This document shows positions 16,160 through 24,124 of a stretch of 64,000 bases of DNA, piece by piece. The stretch is from JBPYFK01 sp051984675. Lineage in GTDB: Bacteria; Actinomycetota; Actinomycetes; Mycobacteriales; Pseudonocardiaceae. The stretch is taken from the NCBI GenBank assembly GCA_051984675.1, contig JBPYFK010000126.1, positions 1 through 64,000 on the forward strand, given 5' to 3'. Numbering within the stretch: the stretch's first letter is position 1; each line of letters opens with the position of its first letter. The translations under genes were made by a program, and so were the position numbers. The notes beneath the pieces were generated by a model. The model saw nothing but the letters and a program-made list of their open reading frames with translations. It was not told where the DNA came from and searched no databases.

Positions 16160-17374
16160 ATGATGACTAGGGAGAGCAGCCACCCCGACAGATGGCTGGC
16201 CACGCTGGCCCGCGAGTCGTTGAACGGGCTTCCCGCGCTCGCGGACCAGATCGTCGAGCAGATGTGGGACGACGTCTACGACCCGGCTGGCCCGGTCGCG
16301 AAGGACGACCTGTGGCAGTCGTGCCACGACAATCTGAGCAGCATGCTCACCGTTCTGGTGGGGCAGGAACCCGCCCCGGCCGAGCTGCTCTGGACCGCCC
16401 GCGCCACCGGGTCGCGACGCGCCCACCAGCACTGCCCGCTGGAATGGGTGCTGCAAGCGTGGCGCGCAGGCGGCCAGGTCATGTGGAGCGACCTCGCCGA
16501 ACGGACCGGCGCCCGCGATCCCGCGGAGTTGCAGCACCTGGTCGACCGCGCCAGCGAGGTCTGGGGCGTGACCGAGCGTTTCTCCATCGAGATGGCCGTC
16601 ACCTACCAGCGCGCGGAGCAGCAGCTGCTGGACGGTACCGACCAGCACTTGGCTGAGGTCATCGATGCCCTGCTCGACGGCCGGGCCGCGGACGTGCGCA
16701 CCGAGGCCGTCCGGCTGCTGAACCTCGGTCGCACCGAACGGTTCCTCGTCGTCACCGCCGAGGACGTCCCGGCGTATCACGGCTGGCCCAGTCCGCTGGC
16801 CCGCGCGCTCAACAGGCACGGAATCCACGGCAGGTGGCGGCTGCGCGCCGGCGTGCACATCGGCCTGCTCAGCGCCGATCACGCCACGCCGGATGAAGCG
16901 GTGCAGGCCCTGAACACGTGCGCGGTCAACAGAGTCGGAATCTCGCCGATCCTGACCGGGTTGCACCAGGTACCCGCGGGCTACCGGATGGCGACGCTGG
17001 CCATGTCCACCCTGGCTGCCCACCAGCCCGGCATCACGACACTCGACCACTGCCTGCCCGACGCACTGCTGCTCAGCTCCCCCGAACTCGCTCAACGGCT
17101 GGTCACGACGACGTTCGGACCGGTGCTGGCACTGCCGGAGCACGAACGGGACGAGCTGCTGCGCACCGTGCAGGTCTGGGTCCAGTCCCTCGGTTCGACG
17201 CTGCGAGCGGCGAAGACGCTGTACTGCCACCGCAACACTGTGCTCAACCGGCTACACCGCATCCACACGCTGACCAAGCTCGACCTCAACGACGTCGGCG
17301 TGTGGCCGCAGCTGATGCTCGCGCTTTCCGCACTGCAGCACCACGCGGAAGCGCCGAACCAGCCCAACATCTGA
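16160..17374 (+). CDS. PucR/CdaR-type transcriptional regulator with C-terminal HTH_30
   Basis: A 404-residue regulator. The C-terminal part holds the PucR helix-turn-helix (LRAAKTLYCHRNTVLNRLHR and the flanking LTKLDLNDVGVWPQLMLAL), which is the defining segment of the family. The middle part is a GGDEF-like CdaR domain without catalytic motif (HGIHGRWRLRAGVHIGLLSA). The N-terminal 150 residues are the helical sensor found in actinobacterial PucR proteins. Two ATGs (16160 and 16163) are equivalent start choices. It is divergent from the molybdenum hydroxylase genes with a 216-bp gap, so it most likely regulates them; PucR proteins often respond to purine or aromatic compounds. Confidence 0.88.
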   Translation: MMTRESSHPDRWLATLARESLNGLPALADQIVEQMWDDVYDPAGPVAKDDLWQSCHDNLSSMLTVLVGQEPAPAELLWTARATGSRRAHQHCPLEWVLQAWRAGGQVMWSDLAERTGARDPAELQHLVDRASEVWGVTERFSIEMAVTYQRAEQQLLDGTDQHLAEVIDALLDGRAADVRTEAVRLLNLGRTERFLVVTAEDVPAYHGWPSPLARALNRHGIHGRWRLRAGVHIGLLSADHATPDEAVQALNTCAVNRVGISPILTGLHQVPAGYRMATLAMSTLAAHQPGITTLDHCLPDALLLSSPELAQRLVTTTFGPVLALPEHERDELLRTVQVWVQSLGSTLRAAKTLYCHRNTVLNRLHRIHTLTKLDLNDVGVWPQLMLALSALQHHAEAPNQPNI

Positions 17375-17430
17375 CCTGGCCCAACATCTGACCTGGCCCA
17401 ACATCTCACCTGGCCCAACATCTCACCTGG
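17363..17430 (+). repeat. Four tandem 17-bp units covering the PucR stop codon
   Basis: Four perfect-length units of CCCAACATCTGACCTGG run end to end. The stop codon of the regulator gene lies in unit 1; units 3 and 4 differ by one base (TGA to TCA). The block fills the space to the convergent thioesterase gene. Confidence 0.95.
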
Positions 17431-17443
17431 CGCTGGAGCTGAG

Positions 17444-18220
17444 TCAGCGAGGACGGACAAGCAGCGCCTGCGCGGTGTTGGCGATCTGTCCACTGTGGTC
17501 ATGCACGACGGACAGCGCGGTACCGGCTCCTTCCGGCCCGATCACGGTGTTGGCGTCGAGGCCGATCCATTCACCGGCCGGGGGGCGCTGGATGTGCACC
17601 GTCAGTTCGGTGTTGATGAACAACCACTCCAAGGGGTCCATCCAGGTGGAGATTCCGCTGGCCGAGTCGGCGACGGTCATCAGCCGCTGCAGCGGTGTCG
17701 GCTGCTCGCCGGCCACCAGGGGTACCCGCTGGCGGACCCAAACGGTGGCCGGTCCCGGCTGCGCGAGCGATCCGCTGAGGCTGATCCACTGCATCGCGTC
17801 GATGTAGCCGGCGGACCAACCCTCGGGCCGGCCGAACTCGGAGCCGTGCTCGACGGGCGCCAGTGCGGGTGCGGCTCCGGCGCGCTGGCTCGACGTGTCC
17901 GTGCGGGCGAGCCGCCAAGCACTGGCCCGAGCCACCGTTCGGTCTTCGGTGCGCAGCGTGGCGGTCAGCAGCTGCACTGACTTGCCGGGCCGTTCCACTT
18001 GCGCGGAAACCCACAGGTCCGCGATGGGAACCGGCCCGAGGATCTCGACCGTGATGCGCGCCAGTCCGGTGTCGTCCCCATCCCCGCAGGTTTCGAGTGC
18101 GCGGGTCAACAAGCCGGCTGGTGGCCCGAAGTGCTGGCTGTCCGGCGACCACGGTCCGGCGGTGTTCTTGGTGGACGAGAACCGGCCACCGCCGAGCGCT
18201 TCATAGAATGCGTCGCTCAC
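17444..18220 (-). CDS. Acyl-CoA thioesterase-like protein (two 4HBT-type hotdog folds)
   Basis: A 258-residue protein built as a tandem hotdog of the TesB/4HBT_3 type: NTAGPWSPDSQHFGPPAGLLTRALE in the first half and MDPLEWLFINTELTVHIQR in the second. Family members hydrolyse acyl-CoA thioesters. GTG 18220 follows GAAGGG and overlaps the stop of the upstream tautomerase gene (GTGA), which indicates translational coupling. The longer in-frame reading to 18316 is rejected because it would lie inside that gene. The pair faces a divergent TetR gene across two palindromic operators. Confidence 0.85.
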   Translation of the reverse strand: MSDAFYEALGGGRFSSTKNTAGPWSPDSQHFGPPAGLLTRALETCGDGDDTGLARITVEILGPVPIADLWVSAQVERPGKSVQLLTATLRTEDRTVARASAWRLARTDTSSQRAGAAPALAPVEHGSEFGRPEGWSAGYIDAMQWISLSGSLAQPGPATVWVRQRVPLVAGEQPTPLQRLMTVADSASGISTWMDPLEWLFINTELTVHIQRPPAGEWIGLDANTVIGPEGAGTALSVVHDHSGQIANTAQALLVRPR

Positions 18221-18639
18221 TGCTGTCCCTTCGCAAGCGCCATCAAGTCGGCGTAGCGAACGATCGATCCGCCCGCGCTCCAGGTGGCGTCGGGCTGCTC
18301 GTGGATGAGCACCCACACCCGCAGCGCATCACTGTCCGACAGTCCGGCCGCCGCCAACACTACCGACGTCACGTCGTTGACGAGCCCAGCCTTCCGGCGG
18401 TCCGCGAGCGCCCCGGCGGGCACCGTGACGTTGACGCGGAATCTCGGCGGGTCGTCCTCGCCCGTGACCTGGGCGCCCGCCGGGACCTCGTGCAGGTAGC
18501 TCCAGGACTGGGCCCGGAAGAACTCATTGTTGGGCGCGCCCTCCCAGCTCAGAAGCACCCGAGCCAACTCACGCTGCACGGTCGCGCGCCCGTCCTCCGT
18601 CAACGCGCCCACCGGGCTGGTCAGTTCGATCATCGGCAT
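18217..18639 (-). CDS. Tautomerase-superfamily protein
   Basis: A 140-residue protein that starts MPMIEL, so removal of Met exposes the N-terminal proline needed for catalysis in the 4-oxalocrotonate tautomerase superfamily. The sequence shows two beta-alpha-beta repeats, residues 2-70 and 72-130 (TEDGRATVQRELARVLLSW; ADRRKAGLVNDVTSVVLAAAG), as in fused tautomerases of the MIF/MSAD size class. The tail RVWVLIHEQPDATWSAGG resembles that of tautomerase-like proteins of actinomycetes. The substrate is unknown. It is the first gene of a two-gene unit with the thioesterase and is probably repressed by the divergent TetR protein. Confidence 0.8.
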   Translation of the reverse strand: MPMIELTSPVGALTEDGRATVQRELARVLLSWEGAPNNEFFRAQSWSYLHEVPAGAQVTGEDDPPRFRVNVTVPAGALADRRKAGLVNDVTSVVLAAAGLSDSDALRVWVLIHEQPDATWSAGGSIVRYADLMALAKGQQ

Positions 18640-18654
18640 GGATCAGCCACTTTC

Positions 18655-18706
18655 TATAACGATCGTTATAACATCGAGGCACGTTACACTATGACAAGCG
18701 TTATAG
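18655..18706. promoter_or_regulatory. Two palindromic TetR-type operators
   Basis: TATAACGATCGTTATA (18655-18670) is a perfect 16-bp palindrome. CTATGACAAGCGTTATAG (18689-18706) is a degenerate copy of the same motif, 34 bp downstream centre to centre. They lie between the divergent tautomerase and TetR starts, 15-19 bp from each, so a TetR dimer pair would block both promoters. Confidence 0.85.
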
Positions 18707-18724
18707 CAGTGGGGAGGTGTCGTA

Positions 18725-19309
18725 GTGAGCGCGTCGAGCCCGGACTCCCGGCAACGCATCGTCGCGGGCGCAGCCGACATGATCCGCCGACGCGGACTGC
18801 ACGCCACCAGCATCCGCGAGGTGGCCAAGCACGCCCGCGCCCCGCTGGGCTCGACCTACCACTACTTTCCGGGTGGCAAGCAGCAGTTGGTCACCGAAGC
18901 CGTCCAGTACGCCGGAGACCTCGTCGCCACCATGCTGCGCGAGAAACTCGAGGATGGCCCCTTCGAAGGGGTCCACGGTTTCGTCGCCGTATGGCGCGAC
19001 ACCCTCACCGATACCGACTACCAGGCCGGATGCCCAGTGCTCGGGGTCGCTGTCGAAGAAGCCTCCGGCGAGGACTCGGCCGCGGCCCGCACCGCCGCGG
19101 CCGAGGTCTTCACCACCTGGCACACGCTGCTGGCCGACGCGCTCCGCCAGCACGGGACGCCCCGCCGCCAAGCCGACCAACTCGCGAGCACCATCATCGC
19201 CGCGACCGAGGGCGCCACCGTCCTCTGCCGCGCGCAGCGCAGCACCGAACCGCTCGACCACATCGCGGCTCAGCTGAAAACACTGGTCACGGCCTCGATC
19301 AAGCGTTGA
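18725..19309 (+). CDS. TetR-family repressor (LmrA/YxaF-like)
   Basis: A 194-residue repressor. Residues 8-55 form the TetR HTH (SRQRIVAGAADMIRRRGLHA, then TSIREVAKHARAPLGSTYHY). The C-terminal ligand domain contains CPVLGVAVEEASGE and the closing helices typical of the LmrA/YxaF subgroup. It starts GTG 18725, 19 bp after the second operator half-site. It likely represses itself and the tautomerase-thioesterase pair; LmrA-type members often respond to lipophilic drugs or aromatic compounds. Confidence 0.93.
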   Translation: MSASSPDSRQRIVAGAADMIRRRGLHATSIREVAKHARAPLGSTYHYFPGGKQQLVTEAVQYAGDLVATMLREKLEDGPFEGVHGFVAVWRDTLTDTDYQAGCPVLGVAVEEASGEDSAAARTAAAEVFTTWHTLLADALRQHGTPRRQADQLASTIIAATEGATVLCRAQRSTEPLDHIAAQLKTLVTASIKR

Positions 19310-19323
19310 GCGAGAATCAGCGG

Positions 19324-20424
19324 CTACGACCGAGCCGCCCGAACAAGAAGGCCGACACCGGAGACGAGACAGCCGAGGAGAACCAGCACGGCAAGTCCCC
19401 TGCCCAGCGCGCCGATTCCGGCAGGATGCCTCGCCGTATGCCCGGCCGCCAAGGCGAGCAGCAGGCAAAGACCGCCCCAGAGTGCCGACGCGGTCCGCCC
19501 ACGCGAACGACTCTCGCTGTCCACAATGGACGTAACAGTTCGCTTCTCAGGCGGACCAGTGCTGTGCCGCTGCACCAAGGTGGCAACCGGCTCCGGTAAC
19601 CACGCGGTTGGGGCTGGGTGGGCCTCGCCCGCGCCGAAGGACACCAGCAGATGCGTAAGGCTGGGCCGGTGGCTCGGATCTCGACGCAGGCACGCCGCGA
19701 TGGGTTCGCGCAGCGCGTCCGGCACCGCTCGCAGGTCGGGTTGGTCCTCCGCGGCACGGCGAATCAGCGTCGACGTATCCCCGACGCCGAACGGTCCCGC
19801 TCCGCTGGCCGCGTACACCAGCACAGCGCCCAGCGAGAACACATCACTGAGCGGTCCGACCTCCGCTCCAGAGATCTGCTCAGGCGAGAAGAAACCGGGC
19901 GTACCCAGGAACACTCCGGTCGCCGTCAACGTCGACCATCCCTGCGCCCGCGCGATCCCGAAGTCAATGAGCCGCGGACCGTCCGGGGCCAGCAGCACGT
20001 TCGCGGGCTTCAGGTCGCGATGGACCAAACCTGCCTTATGGATGGCCTCCAGCGCCTCCGCCACGCCAGCGGCCAGCCGCCGCAGCGACGCCTCGGGCAG
20101 CGGACCGTGCCTGGTCACAGCTTCGTGCAGGCTGGGGCCGGCGATATATTCGGTCGCCAACCATGGTTGGGGCGCCTGCGGATCGGCGTCGACCACCGCA
20201 GCGGTCCAGAAACCACCAACCATGCGGGCCATCTCGACCTCGCGGCGGAACCGCTCCCGATACTCCGGCTGCTCGGCCACGTCGGCACGGACCACCTTGA
20301 TCGCGACCAGCCGGCCGCTGCGGGAACGCCCGAGATACACCGTGCCCATACCGCCGCGCCCGAGTCGCCTCAGCACGACGTAATCGCCAATGCTGGCCGG
20401 GGCCGTCCTGCCGAGCACCTGCAC
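19324..20424 (-). CDS. Membrane-anchored Ser/Thr protein kinase (PknB family, C-terminal anchors)
   Basis: A 366-residue Hanks-type kinase. Motifs: glycine loop GRGGMG (22-27), ATP Lys in VAIKVV (K43), catalytic HRDLKPAN (135-142), DFG (154-156), and FFSPEQ as the APE equivalent. The C-terminus carries two hydrophobic helices separated by a short loop (ALWGGLCLLLALAAG and LGRGLAVLVLLGCLVSGVGL), so the kinase is anchored but has no external sensor such as PASTA. GTG 20424 is chosen because AGGAGG stands 6 bp upstream. It lies alone between TetR and MarR genes; its targets are unknown. Confidence 0.93.
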   Translation of the reverse strand: MQVLGRTAPASIGDYVVLRRLGRGGMGTVYLGRSRSGRLVAIKVVRADVAEQPEYRERFRREVEMARMVGGFWTAAVVDADPQAPQPWLATEYIAGPSLHEAVTRHGPLPEASLRRLAAGVAEALEAIHKAGLVHRDLKPANVLLAPDGPRLIDFGIARAQGWSTLTATGVFLGTPGFFSPEQISGAEVGPLSDVFSLGAVLVYAASGAGPFGVGDTSTLIRRAAEDQPDLRAVPDALREPIAACLRRDPSHRPSLTHLLVSFGAGEAHPAPTAWLPEPVATLVQRHSTGPPEKRTVTSIVDSESRSRGRTASALWGGLCLLLALAAGHTARHPAGIGALGRGLAVLVLLGCLVSGVGLLVRAARS

Positions 20425-20541
20425 GCATGCCCTCCTCATCCCAGACGGTGCCCCATCGTAAGCACGGCCCATGCGCGCTAGGAGCCGTCGGCGACTGAAG
20501 ATCCACTGAAGAGTCCTCAGCGGGACGGGGCTCTATTCAGT

Positions 20542-20583
20542 TGTACAGCCCGACCTGTACAGCCCAGCCTGTACAGACTGTCC
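20542..20583 (+). promoter_or_regulatory. Three direct 14-bp repeats with TGTACAG, likely MarR operator
   Basis: Three contiguous 14-bp units each begin TGTACAG (TGTACAGCCCGACC, TGTACAGCCCAGCC, TGTACAGACTGTCC). TGTACA is itself a palindrome, and CTGTACAG occurs twice. The block ends 21 bp before the MarR start codon, a suitable position for autoregulation. The regular 14-bp phase is unusual for a MarR site. Confidence 0.6.
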
Positions 20584-20604
20584 TGCGTAGTTTACGGTGA
20601 GGGC

Positions 20605-21054
20605 ATGGAGGAGACCGCGGACGCTGTGTCGGCATCGGCTGTCCAGGCGGCCCACGAGGTGCGGACCGTGTTCAGCCGCATCCGGCGACGTCTCAAGGAG
20701 ACCTACGACACGGAGGGGCTCACGCCGTCGCAGACGTCGGCGCTGAGCCGGCTAAGCAAGAACGGACCCGCGTCGACCAGCGAATTGGCGGCGGCGGAAG
20801 GGGTCAGGCACCAGTCGATGGCGTCCACGCTGGCGGTGTTGGACGAGCGCGGCCTGATCACGCGCCGACCGGACGCCGAAGACGGCCGCCGGCAGCTTGT
20901 CTCGGTCAGCGATGCCGGTCATGCCTACCTCGAGGACAAACGGCGCGCCGGTGAAGAGTGGCTGGCTCGCTCGCTCCAGCAGCACTACACCGAGCAGGAG
21001 CGGCAGACGCTGCTCAAGGCACTGGCTCTGCTGGACAGGATCGCGCGGCCGTGA
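20605..21054 (+). CDS. MarR-family transcriptional regulator
   Basis: A 149-residue winged-helix regulator with the recognition region TSELAAAEGVRHQSMASTLA and wing ITRRPDAEDGRRQLV, followed by the long C-terminal dimer helix. The initial ATG at 20605 gives the usual family length. Its stop overlaps the start of the MFS gene (TGATG), and an isochorismatase-like gene follows, forming a three-gene unit. Such MarR-MFS pairs typically control efflux of a phenolic compound or drug. Confidence 0.93.
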   Translation: MEETADAVSASAVQAAHEVRTVFSRIRRRLKETYDTEGLTPSQTSALSRLSKNGPASTSELAAAEGVRHQSMASTLAVLDERGLITRRPDAEDGRRQLVSVSDAGHAYLEDKRRAGEEWLARSLQQHYTEQERQTLLKALALLDRIARP

Positions 21055-22508
21055 TGCCGAAACTCAACGGGTTGGCCAGCCGCCTGCGCGTGGGTTCGGG
21101 GACCGCGTCCGAGAGTGCCTTCGACCGCAAGCTGCTTGCCCCGATGATGTTGGGCGCGGCCCTGAACCCGGTCAACTCGTCGATCATCGCGGTGTCGCTG
21201 GTGCCGATCGGTGTCGCGTTCGGCGCCCCGCCGTCGCAGACGGCCTGGCTGATCTCCGCGCTGTACGTGGCCACCGCGATCGGCCAACCCGTCGTGGGTC
21301 GACTGATCGACCTCTACGGCCCGCGACGGCTGTTCCTGCTCGGAACGTCCCTGACCGGTGTCGCCGGGATCGTGGGGATGCTGGCGCCCAGTCTGGGGGT
21401 CCTGGTCCTGGCACGCGTCGTACTCGGTTTCGGCACGTGCGCTGGTTATCCGGCTGCGATGTACCTGATCCGCAGTGAGGCCACCCGCACCGGCAGCGAC
21501 AGCCCGGCCGGAGTGCTGACGGCCCTCGCGGTGACCACCCAGACCATCGCCGTCGTTGGTCCCAGTCTGGGCGGACTGCTGATCAGTCTGGGCGGCTGGC
21601 GCACCACCCTCGCGGTCAACATCCCGCTGGCGGCGGTCGGGCTGATCCTCGGCACACGGCGACTCCCGAAGAGCCTGTCGCCCGATCGCGATGCGCATGC
21701 ACGCCCACGAGCCAGTCTGGATGTAATGGGCATGGCCCTGTTCACCGCGATGCTGGTCTCGCTGCTGCTGTTTGTGATGGACCCGCGGGCCGATCACTGG
21801 TATTTGGTCGCACTCACCGTCGCCGCCGGGGCGGGCTTCGCGACACGCGAGTTGCGGGCGACCACACCGTTCATCGACCTGCGCGTGCTGCACGGCAACC
21901 TGCCGCTGGTGGCGACCTACGCCCGCGCTCTGCTGAGCTACGTGGTTGCCTACGCCTTCCTCTACGGCTACACGCAGTGGATGGAGCAGGGGCGCGGCCT
22001 GTCCGCGGCCCAGGCCGGGTTGGCCCAACTCCCGCTGTTCGCCACCGCGATCGTCGTCTCGGTGATTACCGGCCGCCGCAGCGAAGTGCGCGCCAAACTC
22101 CTCGTCGGCGCCGTGGGTCAGATCGCCGCCTGCGCCTTGCTTTTCCTGCTTGATTCCGGGAGCGCGGTCTGGCTGCTCGTGGTCACCGCGGTAGTCGTCG
22201 GTATCCCCCAGGGCCTGAACAACCTGGCCCTGCAGAACTCCGTGTACTACCAGGCCGAGCCGGAACGTATGGGGTCCTCGTCGGGACTTCTGCGGACTTT
22301 CGGCTACCTCGGAGCCATCGTGGCCTCCGCTGCCAACGGCGCTTTCCTGTCACAGCGCGCCGATACCTCCGGCCTGCATCACCTGACCTGGTTCCTGCTC
22401 GCCACCGCCGCGCTGTTTCTCGTGGTCACCGTGGCGGACCGGCGGTTGGCGCAGGTCGGTGCCCGGCCGCAGTCACCTCCTGTCACCGACGACACCGCAC
22501 GTCCGTAG
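21054..22508 (+). CDS. MFS drug-efflux transporter, DHA2 type
   Basis: A 484-residue transporter with about 14 hydrophobic helices, as in the DHA2 subfamily. Visible motifs: the motif-A-like loop GQPVVGRLIDLYGPRR after helix 2, RVVLGFGTCAGYPAA in helix 4, and TTQTIAVVGPSLGGLLISLGGW (motif C region, helix 5). The ATG at 21054 overlaps the MarR stop by one base; a GTG at 21051 is an alternative. The 93-bp extension to 20958 lies within the MarR gene and is rejected. Efflux of the inducer of the MarR protein is the likely role. Confidence 0.93.
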   Translation: MPKLNGLASRLRVGSGTASESAFDRKLLAPMMLGAALNPVNSSIIAVSLVPIGVAFGAPPSQTAWLISALYVATAIGQPVVGRLIDLYGPRRLFLLGTSLTGVAGIVGMLAPSLGVLVLARVVLGFGTCAGYPAAMYLIRSEATRTGSDSPAGVLTALAVTTQTIAVVGPSLGGLLISLGGWRTTLAVNIPLAAVGLILGTRRLPKSLSPDRDAHARPRASLDVMGMALFTAMLVSLLLFVMDPRADHWYLVALTVAAGAGFATRELRATTPFIDLRVLHGNLPLVATYARALLSYVVAYAFLYGYTQWMEQGRGLSAAQAGLAQLPLFATAIVVSVITGRRSEVRAKLLVGAVGQIAACALLFLLDSGSAVWLLVVTAVVVGIPQGLNNLALQNSVYYQAEPERMGSSSGLLRTFGYLGAIVASAANGAFLSQRADTSGLHHLTWFLLATAALFLVVTVADRRLAQVGARPQSPPVTDDTARP

Positions 22509-22538
22509 TCCCTGATTGGTGAGAAAGGCCGAATACCT

Positions 22539-23090
22539 ATGACGAACTCCGCTCTGCTCGTGATGGACATCCAGAAGCGCATGGCTAGCCACGTCGAGGA
22601 CAGTGAGTTCCTGCCACGCCTGGCTTCCGCCGCGGACGCCGCTCGCGGCGCCGACCTCCCGGTCATCCATGTCGTCGTCGGGTTCCGAACCGGTCATCCC
22701 GAGACCAGCGCCAGGAACAAGGCGTTCGGCGCCCTGCCGCCGGGTGCTTTCACCGACGACGACCCGGATGCGGCCATCCATCCCGACCTCGCGCCCAAGC
22801 CCGGCGAGACCGTGGTCACCAAGAAGCGCGTCAGCGCGTTCGCCGGCAGCGACCTGGAGCTGATCCTCCGGGCCGGCGGCATCGACCACCTCGTGCTCAC
22901 CGGCATCGCCACCAGCGGCGTCGTCCTGTCCACCCTGCGCGCGGCAGCCGACCTCGATTACCAGCTCACCATCCTCTCCGACGGCTGCTACGACTCCGAC
23001 CCCGAGACTCACCAACTACTGACCGGCAAGCTGTTCCCGAAGCAGGCCGAGGTCACCACCATCAATGCTTGGTCCCAGACGCTCGGATAG
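22539..23090 (+). CDS. Isochorismatase-like hydrolase lacking the usual catalytic Cys
   Basis: A 183-residue protein of the isochorismatase fold, with the N-terminal Asp in LLVMDIQKRM and Lys in VTKKRVSAF. In most amidases of this family the third catalytic residue is the Cys in a GxATDxCV-like loop. Here the loop reads GIATSGVVLST, so no Cys is present. Loss of this Cys is known for isochorismatases proper such as PhzD and for a group of annotated cysteine hydrolases. It is therefore more likely an isochorismate-type or other hydrolase than a nicotinamidase. It follows the MFS gene by 30 bp and should be co-transcribed with MarR and MFS. Confidence 0.88.
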   Translation: MTNSALLVMDIQKRMASHVEDSEFLPRLASAADAARGADLPVIHVVVGFRTGHPETSARNKAFGALPPGAFTDDDPDAAIHPDLAPKPGETVVTKKRVSAFAGSDLELILRAGGIDHLVLTGIATSGVVLSTLRAAADLDYQLTILSDGCYDSDPETHQLLTGKLFPKQAEVTTINAWSQTLG

Positions 23091-23128
23091 CACTGGATTT
23101 CGCTTGCAAGCCCAGTAGTGCGATAGGA

Positions 23129-23168
23129 AGTCCGGGTGGAGGGCTCGTGACCGCCCTCCACCCGGACT
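23129..23168. terminator. Bidirectional terminator hairpin
   Basis: AGTCCGGGTGGAGGGC and its exact reverse complement form a perfect 16-bp stem with an 8-base loop. It lies between the convergent isochorismatase-like and ABM genes, where it can stop both transcripts. There is no long T-run, as usual for this GC content. Confidence 0.8.
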
Positions 23169-23191
23169 CGGTCACTGCTGGAAGAGCGTGT

Positions 23192-23524
23192 TCAGCTCTC
23201 CTGCCGCACGGCCATTTCACCGAGGCGGGACCAGTCGTCCTGGGGAACGGTCATGTTGACGATGCGCGGAGTCTCAGCGAGGTAGGGAGGCAACGTCTGC
23301 TGCGCGGCCTTGAAGTGCTCGGACTGGACGTGCGCGGCACCGGCCTCCTCGTCACGGAACGCCTCGACCAGCACGTATTCCGTCGGGTCGTCGATGCTGC
23401 GGGACCAGTCGAACCACAGGCACCCCGGCTCACCGCGGGTCGCCTGAGTGAACTCATGCGCGATCTCCGGCCAGGAGTCCGCATGCTCGGCCAGGACTCG
23501 GAACTTGGCCGCGATGAAGATCAT
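23192..23524 (-). CDS. Antibiotic biosynthesis monooxygenase (ABM)-domain protein
   Basis: A 110-residue ferredoxin-like fold protein, beginning MIFIAAKFRV and containing HEFTQATRGEPGCLWFDWSR and EYVLVEAFRDEEAGAAHVQS with the conserved HxxSxHF-type end (VQSEHFKAAQQTLP). These are the hallmarks of small ABM or YgiN-like quinol monooxygenases. Two ATGs (23527 and 23524) are possible; 23524 leaves better spacing after AAGGAG. It is monocistronic and ends at the shared hairpin. Confidence 0.9.
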   Translation of the reverse strand: MIFIAAKFRVLAEHADSWPEIAHEFTQATRGEPGCLWFDWSRSIDDPTEYVLVEAFRDEEAGAAHVQSEHFKAAQQTLPPYLAETPRIVNMTVPQDDWSRLGEMAVRQES

Positions 23525-23698
23525 CATGCTCCTTGATCGATTCGAACCTGCGTGCCACCCCACGCTAACCCACCGTCCGGAACGAGCGAACTCAAGAAGC
23601 CGGCGGTCGCACCGTCAGTGCGGCCACGAGCCGAAACGGCTCCACCCAGCGGAATCGGAGAGTGGAGCCGTTGGCTGACAGTGTCAGGAACCGCCCGA

Positions 23699-23914
23699 TC
23701 AAGGCACGGGGCGACCGGTGGGCGTCAGGTAGTCCCCAGAAACGTAGCCCGTCACCTGCGTACGCAGATCGGTCCCGTAAACCCAGTTGGTGGGACCGTT
23801 GTTGTCGCCAGTCCGAAACACGTCACCCGGACTGCCCTGTCCCACAACAGCGGAGTTCACATCTGGATCAGTGTGAATATTCACGCCTGGTTCCGTAAAA
23901 TCCACGTCAATCAA
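23699..23914 (-). CDS. Small SH3-like (bacterial SH3) domain protein
   Basis: A 71-residue reading from TTG 23914, preceded by GAGGGGAAG. The product has the SH3b pattern: VNIHTDPDVNSAVVGQGSPGD, then VFRTGDNNGPTNWVYGTDL and the closing TGYVSGDYLTP, where the terminal GYV-x-x-YL strand is diagnostic. Typical family members are secreted, but no signal peptide can be found with this start. The in-frame extension to 24019 adds 35 residues without a signal sequence either. Start and localisation are therefore uncertain. Confidence 0.55.
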   Translation of the reverse strand: MIDVDFTEPGVNIHTDPDVNSAVVGQGSPGDVFRTGDNNGPTNWVYGTDLRTQVTGYVSGDYLTPTGRPVP

Positions 23915-24124
23915 GACACTTCCCCTCTCTGCCACGAGGTCTACGACTCGCACTTCTCGTGGTGGGCGCAAGACTGACCGACTGCCGTGACCCGCGTCCG
24001 AGCTTTGGTCAAGATTCATTCATAAAGACCAAGTTCCCCGCCCATACAACCGAACGAGCGAGGCTGCTCATACGCACCTTTCCTGGACTGGGCAGAGCAG
24101 TCGCCGTTGCGCCTGGAAGGCAGC

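Noticed and set aside
18097..19599. 500-codon plus-strand frame overlapping the thioesterase, tautomerase and TetR genes
   Set aside because: It crosses two opposite-strand genes and the operator region, and overlaps the TetR gene in another frame; its composition is Arg-rich nonsense.
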